This document shows, piece after piece, positions 1 through 6,032 of a stretch of DNA of 6,762 bases. Where the stretch lies: positions 1 through 6,762 of the forward strand of contig CAKRHL010000113.1 of the NCBI GenBank assembly GCA_934338765.1, written 5' to 3'. The position numbers and the translations under genes were made by a program. Source of the DNA: an uncultured Lachnospiraceae bacterium. GTDB taxonomy: Bacteria > Bacillota > Clostridia > Lachnospirales > Lachnospiraceae. The notes beneath the pieces are model-generated. The model was not told the origin of the DNA. It did not search any database and worked only from the letters and a program-made list of their open reading frames with translations. The stretch's first letter is position 1. The number at the start of each line of letters is the position of its first letter.

Positions 1-450
1 AATGTGAGCTCCATGATCAGCTCCCGTGCCGTATCAAATGCAACGGTACAGATCACCGACGGAAATGATCCTGAGGCGGTACTGGATGAACTGACCACCG
101 ATCCTAACGGGCAGACTGATACGATCGATCTGCCGGCCCCACCCCTGGAGTATAGCCTGGAGCCTTTGTCTGCCCAGCCCTATTCCGTTTTTAATCTAAA
201 GATCACTGCTCCCGGCTTTGAGCCTACCGTGATCTCCGGTGCAGAGATCCTGTCAGGACAGATTTCTCTGCAGAATATTTCTCTGATCCCACAATTTGAA
301 ACTCCCAACGATGACAGTGAACTTTTTGTCATCCCGCCCCACACTCTTTATGGCGACTACCCGCCCAAGATACCGGAAAGTGAGGTGAAGGATATCAGTG
401 AAACAGGGGAGATCGTATTAAGCCGGGTGGTAATCCCCTCTGGTGTGTGA
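1..450 (+). CDS. SleC-like spore cortex-lytic protein, N-terminal part (interrupted gene, 5' end outside window)
   Basis: This is the N-terminal portion of a SleC-like germination protein that continues at 6033. The frame is open from base 1, so the true start lies upstream; the internal ATG at 13 is not a convincing start. The visible protein resembles a carboxypeptidase-regulatory-like beta domain: a 'TTDPNGQT' turn, 'LPAPPLEYSLEP' and 'ITAPGFEP', which I recall from the N-terminal pro-region of clostridial SleC-family proteins. In that family the N-terminal region precedes a cortex-hydrolysing domain. Host sequence ends at about 438 (...VLSRVVIP). Codons 439-450 (Ser-Gly-Val-stop) belong to the inserted element, so while the element is present only a fragment without a catalytic domain can be made. 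The end of the gene overlaps the 3' end of recombinase A on the other strand. Family assignment rests on both halves together. The gene could also be one of several sleC paralogues rather than the principal one. Confidence 0.85.
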   Translation, partial: NVSSMISSRAVSNATVQITDGNDPEAVLDELTTDPNGQTDTIDLPAPPLEYSLEPLSAQPYSVFNLKITAPGFEPTVISGAEILSGQISLQNISLIPQFETPNDDSELFVIPPHTLYGDYPPKIPESEVKDISETGEIVLSRVVIPSGV

Positions 451-1338
451 TAAAAGGATACGCCGTACACCGGAGGCATCCCACCGGGATACCGTTTGTA
501 CCCCGGAAGACATCCGCCGTTCCGGCGTTTCGGGAGGCTTGCTCTGCTCCGGCGTTTCTGGAGATGTCCAATGCTCTGGTATTTCAGAAGACATTCGCGG
601 CTCCGACGTTTCAAGAGAGATACTCCGCTCTCTTGTCCGGTATACTTCCCGGCTTTTCTGATATTCCCCGGGACTGTTTACTCCCCTTTGATCCAAAATC
701 TCCGCAATCTGACGATAGGACATCCCTTTTTGCCGTAGCGATCTCATGAAGGAAATAATATCCGAAAGTGCATCGTCCTCCACTAACACCCTCCTTCCCG
801 CCTCGTACCGGATCTGCCATCCATAAGGTGCCATACTGCCAAGATATTCTCCCTGTTCCTTTTTCTGCTGCTTTACCAGACGCACTCTCCTCCCAATGTC
901 TTTGGCATACCACTCATTCATCAGATTACGCAGTCCTTCCGTGAGACTCCCGGGCATCTCATATTCCCTGTCAGCTCTGTCATAGGTCCGGACATCACTG
1001 ATACAGACCACCTTTACCCCCAGCAGTGGGAATATCTTTTCCAGATACTCCCCTGTCTTTAGATAATCTCTCCCGATCCGTGAAGCATCCTTGCATAAAA
1101 TGTATTGTATCTTCCCCTCCCCTGCATCGGCGAGCATCCTTTGAAACGCCGGTCTGGCAAAGGTCGTCCCACTATACCCCAGATCTGTATATACATCATA
1201 TAATACATATTGATCACACCTGTCGTTTTCTTTCCTGAGCCATTCCCTGGCCAGACGGATCTGCTGCTCCAGACTTTGATCCTTTTCATTGCCATGCTCC
1301 ACGGACAGCCTTGCATAAATCCCCACCATGATCTTCAC
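418..1338 (-). CDS. Serine recombinase A (306 aa), reading through the left junction
   Basis: This is a site-specific recombinase of the serine resolvase/invertase superfamily. The N-terminal catalytic domain spans about residues 4-150, with the nucleophile in 'YARLS' (Ser12) and the conserved 'KDASRIGR' segment (Asp84, Arg87, Arg90). A Recombinase-type DNA-binding domain starts near 165 ('YLGSMAPYGW') and reaches 'WDASGVRRILL' (286-296). At 306 aa it is short: the large serine recombinases usually exceed 450 aa and carry a zinc ribbon and coiled coil, absent here. Residues 238-282 are a nine-residue repeat. The GTG start at 1338 is preferred because AAGGA lies about 8 nt upstream; an ATG at 1329 lacks a well-spaced site. 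It follows recombinase B by 19 nt. Its last five residues and stop are encoded by host DNA, so its C-terminus would change in the circular form. It probably acts with recombinase B, but separate roles cannot be assigned. Confidence 0.9.
   Translation of the reverse strand: MKIMVGIYARLSVEHGNEKDQSLEQQIRLAREWLRKENDRCDQYVLYDVYTDLGYSGTTFARPAFQRMLADAGEGKIQYILCKDASRIGRDYLKTGEYLEKIFPLLGVKVVCISDVRTYDRADREYEMPGSLTEGLRNLMNEWYAKDIGRRVRLVKQQKKEQGEYLGSMAPYGWQIRYEAGRRVLVEDDALSDIISFMRSLRQKGMSYRQIAEILDQRGVNSPGEYQKSREVYRTRERSISLETSEPRMSSEIPEHWTSPETPEQSKPPETPERRMSSGVQTVSRWDASGVRRILLSHTRGDYHPA
435..438. repeat. Left attachment-site core (attL), CCCC
   Basis: These four bases are shared with 6029-6032 and lie at the same codon phase in both halves of the interrupted gene. 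The central CC (436-437) coincides with the dyad centre of the reconstructed attP, so the likely crossover dinucleotide is CC. Sequence to the left is host gene; sequence to the right (TCTGGTGTGTG) is element. Confidence 0.7.
440..452. other. Left half of reconstructed attP (recombinase-binding arm)
   Basis: The arm CTGGTGTGTGATA at the left end of the element is the inverted partner of 6015-6027 at the right end. When the ends are joined as in an excised circle, 10 of 13 arm positions are complementary around a central CC. The arm also codes for the last element-encoded residues of recombinase A on the minus strand. Confidence 0.6.
521..628. repeat. 27-bp tandem repeat, four copies, inside the recombinase A gene
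   Basis: Units start at 521, 548, 575 and 602 and share a TCCGGCGTTTC-like beginning and a common GC end. A diverged fifth copy precedes them (494-520, 17 of 27 bases identical to the third unit). The unit is nine codons and keeps frame, giving nine-residue repeats with a core like 'SPETPE' at recombinase residues 238-282. They form a Pro/Glu/Ser-rich, probably unstructured linker inside the DNA-binding half of the protein. Copy number can change without breaking the frame. Confidence 0.8.
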
Positions 1339-1357
1339 TTTTCTTCTTTCCTTTCTC

Positions 1358-2578
1358 TCATATACTCTCTGTACCGTGCCGTTTTTTGGTGATACGATAA
1401 CGGATAAAAATGCTTTTATCTGTCATTTTAATCTCCTGTATCATCAGTACAAAAAGCAGACGTTTCTGCCATATGGTGTCCGCCTTATCATCATTATTCT
1501 TCTCTCTGTCTAGTTCATCGTAAATAACTGTCTCCACCACTCCCCCACACATATTCTGCTGCCTCCCTGTCAACCCATATCCTGCCAATTCATCACAAAA
1601 TATCTGTCCCTTCCGGCACCGGACCCTCCGCCCGCGCAAGGATGACGTTATATCAAATATCCACTTGGGAATGATCACCGGAAGACCCTCTTCCACCCTT
1701 GCCCACTGTTCTTCCGGCAGCGGGATCCGTTTATCCAGCTTATAGCTGATCTTGCGATCCTTCCCCTGGATCATCACACCCGTATACATTTCATTGGACA
1801 GAATCCGCCGCACCGTCTGGGGTGTCCATAAACTTTCCTTTTCTGTTTTTTGGCTATTATCAATATTCCGCCTTTCCGTGCAAACTGCAGCTGCAAATCC
1901 ACTCCGATATCTGCTGCCACCGGCCAGCTTGTACTGATAAGGACTTCTGATCTGTCCCTTATTTAGTACACTGGCAATATTTTCCGCAGTCATTCCGCTA
2001 AGGCGCAGCCAATAGATCACCCGCACAACCTCAGCCGCTGCTTCATCTATCTCCAGCCGATGGATATCCGATTCACATTTGCGATACCCATAGCAGGCAA
2101 AGGCTCCGATATATTCTCCCAGAGCGCGCCTGGTCCTCTGCTGCCACCGCACCTTTTGGGAAATATCCCGGCAGTAAGCATCATTCATAAGATTCATCAC
2201 AGGCAGCAGCAGGGAATCCTCCATAAAATCACCGGAAGCACTGTCATAATGGTCCGCAACCGCAATAAAGCGGATCCCCAGCTTCGGAAATATCTCCCTC
2301 AGGAAATATCCTGTCTGGATGTACTCTCTCCCAAGCCGGGACAGATCCTTGCATAATATGCAGTCAAACCCACCGGCTGCCCCCTCCCGCATCATTGCCT
2401 GAAATGCAGGCCGGTCATAATTGCTGCCACTAAACCCGTCATCTGCCCACTCCCCCGCATATGTCATATCTTCATGCTCCGTCAGATAACGCTGCAATAA
2501 AAGTCTCTGATTCTGGATACTGTCACTTTCCCCTGTGCCATCCTCTCTCGATAGCCGCAGATAAAATACACACCGCAC
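1358..2578 (-). CDS. Serine recombinase B (406 aa)
   Basis: This is the second serine recombinase of the element. The catalytic domain holds 'FYLRLSRED' (Ser10 as nucleophile) and 'CKDLSRLGREY' (Asp78, Arg81, Arg84). A Recombinase domain follows from about 150 ('GEYIGAFACYGY') through 'WTPQTVRRIL' and the well-conserved 'YTGVMIQGK' (265-273). The C-terminal 90 residues have scattered cysteines but no recognisable CxxC zinc ribbon, so the tail is shorter than in canonical large serine recombinases. Start choice: an ATG at 2596 overlaps the stop of the small upstream gene as ATGA, but a perfect AGGAGGT (2591-2585) sits 6 nt before GTG at 2578, giving 'MRCVFYLRLS', the usual recombinase beginning. 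GTG is preferred; ATG would add six residues. The overlap indicates translational coupling to the small gene, and recombinase A follows closely. Integration or excision of this element is the probable role. Confidence 0.9.
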   Translation of the reverse strand: MRCVFYLRLSREDGTGESDSIQNQRLLLQRYLTEHEDMTYAGEWADDGFSGSNYDRPAFQAMMREGAAGGFDCILCKDLSRLGREYIQTGYFLREIFPKLGIRFIAVADHYDSASGDFMEDSLLLPVMNLMNDAYCRDISQKVRWQQRTRRALGEYIGAFACYGYRKCESDIHRLEIDEAAAEVVRVIYWLRLSGMTAENIASVLNKGQIRSPYQYKLAGGSRYRSGFAAAVCTERRNIDNSQKTEKESLWTPQTVRRILSNEMYTGVMIQGKDRKISYKLDKRIPLPEEQWARVEEGLPVIIPKWIFDITSSLRGRRVRCRKGQIFCDELAGYGLTGRQQNMCGGVVETVIYDELDREKNNDDKADTIWQKRLLFVLMIQEIKMTDKSIFIRYRITKKRHGTESI

Positions 2579-2584
2579 GCGAAC

Positions 2585-2591
2585 ACCTCCT
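2585..2591 (-). promoter_or_regulatory. Ribosome binding site deciding the recombinase B start
   Basis: AGGAGGT on the minus strand is a full match to the Shine-Dalgarno sequence and lies 6 nt before GTG (2578). It sits inside the longer ATG-initiated frame, which itself has GGAGGAG only one base before the ATG, too close for good initiation. Confidence 0.65.
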
Positions 2592-2592
2592 C

Positions 2593-2811
2593 TCATTCTC
2601 CTCCCTGCTGTCCTTCCTTACATCCCTGCTCCCTGATATGCTCCACCATATCCCGGTTTTCTGCCATGTCCACCAGATTTCGATACCTTGGACTGCGGCA
2701 TGCTTCCCGGTACAGTGCATATGCTTCCTCTACGGAAAGTCCCTCTTTCTCATAAGAAATATACACCTCATATCCTTCATAATTCCCCTTGTAGATATAT
2801 TCTTCCATCAT
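2593..2811 (-). CDS. Small acidic protein (72 aa) coupled to the recombinases; candidate directionality factor
   Basis: I do not recognise a named family. The protein begins 'MMEEYIYKGNYEGYEVYISYEKEG', continues with a likely helical segment ('LSVEEAYALYREAC', 'YRNLVDMAENRDMVEHIREQG') and ends in a Gly/Gln/Glu tail. It has no signal peptide or membrane segment. That it is a real gene is supported by AGGGGG (2817-2822) five nt before the ATG, a plausible promoter just upstream, and a four-base overlap (ATGA) with the possible ATG of recombinase B. Serine-recombinase elements need a small recombination directionality factor for excision, and it is often encoded beside the recombinase. Position makes this protein the best candidate, but sequence alone does not show it. 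It could instead be an unrelated accessory or regulatory protein. Confidence 0.75.
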   Translation of the reverse strand: MMEEYIYKGNYEGYEVYISYEKEGLSVEEAYALYREACRSPRYRNLVDMAENRDMVEHIREQGCKEGQQGGE

Positions 2812-2836
2812 GGCATCCCCCTGTATGGTCTTGTCT

Positions 2837-2864
2837 TAATATATGACAGGATCACCCAAAATAT
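2837..2864 (-). promoter_or_regulatory. Possible sigma-E-like promoter of the recombination operon
   Basis: On the minus strand, CATATATTA (2845-2837) fits the mother-cell sigma-E/sigma-K -10 pattern CATAnnnT(A). ATATT (2864-2860) lies 14 nt upstream, matching the core of the sigma-E -35 pattern at its usual spacing. Transcription would begin near 2830, leaving a short leader with the ribosome binding site at 2822-2817. The motifs are AT-rich and carry little information. A weak sigma-A alternative overlaps it: TTGTAT (2889-2884), 18 nt, TATATT (2865-2860). Confidence 0.35.
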
Positions 2865-2891
2865 ATCTGACTCCCTTTATACAATACAAAA

Positions 2892-2917
2892 GGCATGTCC
2901 TAAAATAAGGACACGCC
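2892..2917 (-). terminator. Rho-independent terminator after the cargo operon
   Basis: The arms GGCATGTCCT (2892-2901) and AGGACACGCC (2908-2917) enclose a six-base loop. Read on the minus strand the stem is ten pairs with one G-U and is followed by TTTTGT, so it would end the hydrolase operon before the recombination operon. On the plus strand it has one A-C mismatch and five T (2920-2924), so it may also stop antisense transcripts. Confidence 0.75.
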
Positions 2918-2977
2918 CCTTTTTCACCTTATTAACTTTTCTTTGCTAAAATTCGCCGGATCTCTTCCTGATCAACT

Positions 2978-3865
2978 TCACTTTTCCAAAAACTTCCGGA
3001 CCTCCTCCCAGGCTTCTCTTGACTCTGCCAGCTTATCCATACTGAGCTGGAATACATGAAACATTTCCGGATAAACTGTTAAGGTTACATCACAGCCTGC
3101 TTTCTTTGCTTTTTCCGCTGCCACCACAGAATCACTGAGCAGCATTTCCAGACTCCCCACCTGAAACAGCATCGGCGGCAGCCCGTTAAAATCTCCATAG
3201 AGAGGTGATATATACGGCAGCTTTGGATCAGCATTTCCTACATAATCTCCATTATAGATCATACTTTCCCTTGTATTGCCAAAGAGGGGATCCTTGTCGT
3301 AATTCTCCTCATAGGATGGGCCGGATGCCGTGAGATCCGTCCATGGAGACATCATCACAAGCTTCTGTGGCATGGGCATCCCCTGATCTCTGAGATACAT
3401 CGCCAGTGCCAGCACCAGACCTCCTCCGGCGGAATCTCCCGCCAGTATGATCCTGTCTCCGGTAAATCCGGAATATAACAGCCACCGGTAGGCCTCCAGC
3501 GCATCCTGAAATGCTGCCGGATAAGGATGCTCCGGTGCCACACGGTAATCCACAGAAAGCACACGATATCCCTTGATCTGACTATAACGAACCGCAAAAT
3601 CCCGATAGGCATTGCGGATCTTGGCAATATATCCACCCCCGTGAAGCTGCAGGATCACTTCTCCACAGTCCTCCGCCTTGGGAGTCAGAAGTTCCATCTC
3701 AAACTGTCTCATATGAATGGGCAGATTGATATATTCCTCTGGGCAGTGCCATGGTGCCTCCACCAGATTTTTGCGCAGAGTTCCATCCTGAATCTTTGGT
3801 CCCAGCATCTTCTGGGCGGTAAAAAAACGGATCATATCCGTCACGATCCTGCCTTTCACGCTCAT
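2978..3865 (-). CDS. Alpha/beta hydrolase of the hormone-sensitive-lipase family (295 aa)
   Basis: This is an esterase/lipase-type hydrolase acting on a carboxylic ester; the substrate is unknown. Oxyanion-hole motif 'HGGG' is at residues 75-78, the nucleophile elbow 'GDSAGG' at 143-148 (Ser145), the acid is probably Asp245 in 'LLSD', and the catalytic His is His270 in 'MFHVF'. The order, spacing and length fit a complete HSL/acetyl-hydrolase protein. 'SVDYRVAPEHPYPAA' (104-118) is also a typical family segment. No signal peptide is visible, so it is probably cytoplasmic. The ATG at 3865 has AAAGGAG about 7 nt upstream. It is the last gene of the cargo operon, 91 nt after the DUF6320 gene, and is followed by the hairpin at 2892-2917. 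Its link with an acyltransferase suggests turnover or deacylation of the same ester, which is inference. Confidence 0.9.
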   Translation of the reverse strand: MSVKGRIVTDMIRFFTAQKMLGPKIQDGTLRKNLVEAPWHCPEEYINLPIHMRQFEMELLTPKAEDCGEVILQLHGGGYIAKIRNAYRDFAVRYSQIKGYRVLSVDYRVAPEHPYPAAFQDALEAYRWLLYSGFTGDRIILAGDSAGGGLVLALAMYLRDQGMPMPQKLVMMSPWTDLTASGPSYEENYDKDPLFGNTRESMIYNGDYVGNADPKLPYISPLYGDFNGLPPMLFQVGSLEMLLSDSVVAAEKAKKAGCDVTLTVYPEMFHVFQLSMDKLAESREAWEEVRKFLEK

Positions 3866-3916
3866 ATGCGATCTCCTTTCCGTAAAGCCCTACTCCTCTG
3901 TAATATGCTCATCAAC

Positions 3917-3928
3917 ATAACCGGTTAT
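3917..3928. promoter_or_regulatory. 12-bp perfect palindrome upstream of the hydrolase gene
   Basis: ATAACCGGTTAT is perfectly self-complementary and lies in the 91-bp gap between the DUF6320 and hydrolase genes, about 52 bp before the hydrolase start. It could be an operator for an internal promoter. I see no convincing -35/-10 pair beside it, so the role is a guess. Confidence 0.25.
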
Positions 3929-3956
3929 TGTAATTTTCTGTTCTGTTGCGTTCAGA

Positions 3957-4628
3957 CTATAAATGAAATTTTCTACGTATCTCATTCTCAGCCTTTCGTC
4001 CTCCAATGAGCATCGTCATGACCCATAAAGTAAGATAGATTCCAAAGACAACCCAGGCCAGGATCAGATTTCCGTTTTTCCCCATAAAGGAATAGATCAG
4101 AAATGCCAGACTAAATGCTGCCATAAGCACCTGCATGGTCAGATAATTCTGCCAGTTTGCAAAATTGATGATCATACAGAGCAGTATGATCGCAGCAAAT
4201 CCCAACAAAACACATGGAAATCCATATTTAACAGACCATCCCTGAAAACCAAGGGAATAATCAATTCCAAGCAAAAGCAGAAAAACTGCAGCTTCCTGCA
4301 AATAAAGCTTACTAATATGACCTTTCCTGCGGCTCAGGATCTGCCACAGGCTTAGGAGTACATATGCTTCTGCCACACCGGAGATCAGGGACCACCTCAC
4401 CTCAGGAGAAAATATCCGGTTCAGTCCCAAAAGCAGTGCCTCGATCAGCACGCAGATATAAGCACAGATCCAGAATACCTTCCTGCGCACCTTTCTTTTG
4501 GCCGCAATATCCGGAAAGGAATCCTCCTGTCTGGCCGGCTTTTCATCCACATGAAGAACGCTGCTGCATAAAGGACACACTTCACGTTCTCCCACGACCT
4601 CGACACCACATCTTTTACAATATTTCAC
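3957..4628 (-). CDS. DUF6320-like zinc-ribbon membrane protein (223 aa)
   Basis: The protein has an N-terminal zinc ribbon with two CxxC pairs (Cys4/Cys7 and Cys18/Cys21: 'YCKRCG' and 'VCPLC'), a charged linker, then about six hydrophobic segments: roughly residues 50-70, 78-97, 111-126, 136-156, 163-181 and 188-209. It therefore sits in the cytoplasmic membrane with a cytosolic metal-binding head. I recall DUF6320 proteins with this layout beside acyltransferase and esterase genes; the biochemical role is not established. The GTG at 4628 is chosen because GGGAG lies 8 nt upstream and the protein then begins 'MKYCKRCG'. A TTG at 4634 would add two residues but sits only 2 nt from that site. 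It follows the acyltransferase by 21 nt, so the two are co-transcribed. It may help localise or assist the acyltransferase at the membrane. Confidence 0.78.
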   Translation of the reverse strand: MKYCKRCGVEVVGEREVCPLCSSVLHVDEKPARQEDSFPDIAAKRKVRRKVFWICAYICVLIEALLLGLNRIFSPEVRWSLISGVAEAYVLLSLWQILSRRKGHISKLYLQEAAVFLLLLGIDYSLGFQGWSVKYGFPCVLLGFAAIILLCMIINFANWQNYLTMQVLMAAFSLAFLIYSFMGKNGNLILAWVVFGIYLTLWVMTMLIGGRKAENEIRRKFHL

Positions 4629-4649
4629 GTCCAACGCTCCCTTCCTGTT

Positions 4650-5924
4650 TTACAGATTACTCTCCACAGCTGCTTCAATGCCATCCTCTGCCAATATCCG
4701 GAAGAACCTCTTCTGCACTGATACATCCTTAAGGATCGTGCAGAATGCAACCACCATCTCCTCTCCATAAGAGCACACCGTCATCTTTGTATTCTGCCCC
4801 TGAGACACGGAAAGGATCGCCGCAAACCGTTTGATATACGGTTCATAGGCTTTTTCTACCTTCATCACTCCCAAATTGGTCATGGTGGTCGTAGTTGCTC
4901 TGGCACTCACCTGATACACCCACTGCATCACAAGCTTTTTGAGTACCAGCGGAACCGCCCGGAGCATCAGATTTTTCTGATTGGACACATTATAGGAAAA
5001 TAATTTTTCCAGATGCTCCTTATTGATCTGCTCCCGCAATGCCGTCACAACGATCTGCTCCACCTCATCTCTGGTATAGTCCTCCTGATCCGGGTGTAGC
5101 GCGGCACTGACCATGGCAAAAAAATTCCGGGTGGTAATGGACTCGAAATAAGGCCGCAGATTCACCGGCACACAAAGGACCACCGGCTTGTCCGATACAG
5201 CTCCGTGAAGATACTCTCTGTATATGCTGTAAACATAAACTCCTGCCAGATATTCATTGATACTGACCCCTCTGTGATGCGCCGCTTCCTTAACCTGTGC
5301 AAGGGGCAGATATCCCTGTATCACACCAAAAGCACCATCTCTGAGCTTCTCGCCGTTCATATGAAATGCCGGCTCTGACTTATATCCTTTGGGCTGTCCC
5401 TTCCTGAAGTTTTTGAGATAACTGTCCTCCGTGTTTAATGAGGTCTGCTCCGACAGATGGTCCCCCACCTGATCACAGATCTCCGGATGCGCCAGACGCA
5501 GATACTGGCACGCCAGCTCCTTTAAGAATGTCACGCCTCCCATGCCATCTGCCAGCACATGGAACACCTCTAAATTAATCCTGTTTTTATAGTAACTTAC
5601 CCGGAATAAATACTGATTGTTCATCTGTGGCTCCATCTTACAGCAGGGATATTCGCTCTCCCGCTCCACCCTCGGTGCCGGTTTCCGGTTTGTCTCAAAA
5701 TAATACCAGAATGCTCCTGTCCGAAGACGGACATTCATGGAATCAAATAACGGCAGGATCTTGTCCAATGCCTGCTGTAACAGCTTTGGATCGATCTCTT
5801 CATCTAAGGTAAGAGACAGTCGATACACATTCGTCATCCGTTCCGTGGCAATGACCGGGAACAGATTGGCCGTATTATCCAGTCTCGACCATTTTAACTC
5901 CCTGCGGGAGGATTGTTCTTTCAT
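4650..5924 (-). CDS. Condensation-domain/alcohol-acetyltransferase-like acyltransferase (424 aa)
   Basis: The protein belongs to the chloramphenicol acetyltransferase/condensation-like fold of acyltransferases. The catalytic motif HxxxD is 'HVLADG' (His122, Asp126). Other family landmarks are 'RLDNTANLFP' near the N-terminus, 'CVPVNLRPYF' (251-260) and 'TNLG' (350 region). Length and motif order suggest a complete single-domain enzyme that moves an acyl group from CoA or a carrier to an alcohol or amine. The acceptor is unknown; an envelope lipid or glycolipid is possible given the membrane-protein partner. It has no signal peptide. The ATG at 5924 has AGGA 5 nt upstream (in CAGGATTCAT). It is the first gene of the cargo operon and lies 108 bp inside the right element end, so its promoter must be in or beside the attachment arm. 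Confidence 0.85.
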   Translation of the reverse strand: MKEQSSRRELKWSRLDNTANLFPVIATERMTNVYRLSLTLDEEIDPKLLQQALDKILPLFDSMNVRLRTGAFWYYFETNRKPAPRVERESEYPCCKMEPQMNNQYLFRVSYYKNRINLEVFHVLADGMGGVTFLKELACQYLRLAHPEICDQVGDHLSEQTSLNTEDSYLKNFRKGQPKGYKSEPAFHMNGEKLRDGAFGVIQGYLPLAQVKEAAHHRGVSINEYLAGVYVYSIYREYLHGAVSDKPVVLCVPVNLRPYFESITTRNFFAMVSAALHPDQEDYTRDEVEQIVVTALREQINKEHLEKLFSYNVSNQKNLMLRAVPLVLKKLVMQWVYQVSARATTTTMTNLGVMKVEKAYEPYIKRFAAILSVSQGQNTKMTVCSYGEEMVVAFCTILKDVSVQKRFFRILAEDGIEAAVESNL

Positions 5925-5984
5925 ATGAATCCTGAATTCCTTTCTACTGCAGACTTTGGATCACAGGCACAAAAGCTGCAGATC

Positions 5985-6011
5985 AAATTATGATCATTTT
6001 TCAAAATATTT
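5985..6011 (-). promoter_or_regulatory. Possible promoter of the cargo operon next to the right junction
   Basis: The 108 bp between the acyltransferase start and the junction is AT-rich. On the minus strand AAATATT (6011-6005) and CATAATTT (5992-5985) are separated by 12 nt and loosely resemble sigma-E -35 and -10 motifs; the spacing is short. TTGAAA (6004-5999) resembles a sigma-A -35, but no -10 follows at 16-18 nt. A promoter is expected here from the gene layout, but its type is uncertain. Confidence 0.25.
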
Positions 6012-6014
6012 ACC

Positions 6015-6027
6015 TTTCGCACTCCAG
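6015..6027. other. Right half of reconstructed attP (recombinase-binding arm)
   Basis: The arm TTTCGCACTCCAG at the right end of the element is the inverted partner of 440-452. The innermost part, CACTCCAG against CTGGTGTG, matches at seven of eight positions. The reconstructed host attB shows no comparable symmetry. Confidence 0.6.
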
Positions 6028-6028
6028 C

Positions 6029-6032
6029 CCCC
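6029..6032. repeat. Right attachment-site core (attR), CCCC
   Basis: This is the partner of 435-438. Element sequence (CACTCCAGC) lies to the left and the host gene resumes with GAATACGTA to the right. The run here is five C (6028-6032), so the exact exchange point within it is not resolved by sequence alone; any point in the shared four gives the same product. Confidence 0.7.

Larger units (their letters stand above)
439..6032. mobile_element. 5,594-bp serine-recombinase element interrupting a sleC-like gene (skin-like intervening element candidate)
   Basis: The boundaries come from the host gene. The last host codon on the left is CCC (436-438, Pro) and the first on the right is GAA (6033-6035, Glu). 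The junctions share CCCC (435-438 and 6029-6032), and removing 439-6032 rejoins the protein in frame. The element carries two serine recombinases, a small protein coupled to them, and a three-gene cargo operon, all on the minus strand. I see no terminal inverted repeats, transposase, target duplication longer than 4 bp, conjugation genes or phage genes. The element is therefore integrated by conservative site-specific recombination. Serine-recombinase elements inside sporulation genes (skin, vfbin, SPbeta in spsM) are excised during sporulation in the mother cell. Whether that happens here is inferred from the target gene and the precise junction. Confidence 0.88.

Noticed and set aside
2461..2949. 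Plus-strand open frame of 162 codons rich in Leu, Ile and His.
   Set aside because: It runs antisense over the recombinase B start, the small coupled gene and the terminator, and its composition is that of a shadow frame.
3527..4009. Plus-strand open frame of 160 codons.
   Set aside because: It is antisense to the hydrolase and the DUF6320 gene end, without domain or start signals.
5990..5997. ATGATCAT palindrome near the right end.
   Set aside because: Eight bases of self-complementary AT-rich sequence are expected by chance and the symmetry does not extend outward.
439..6032. DDE transposon, prophage or integrative conjugative element.
   Set aside because: There is no transposase, terminal inverted repeat, target duplication beyond the 4-bp core, phage structural gene or transfer gene. 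Two serine recombinases explain the integration.
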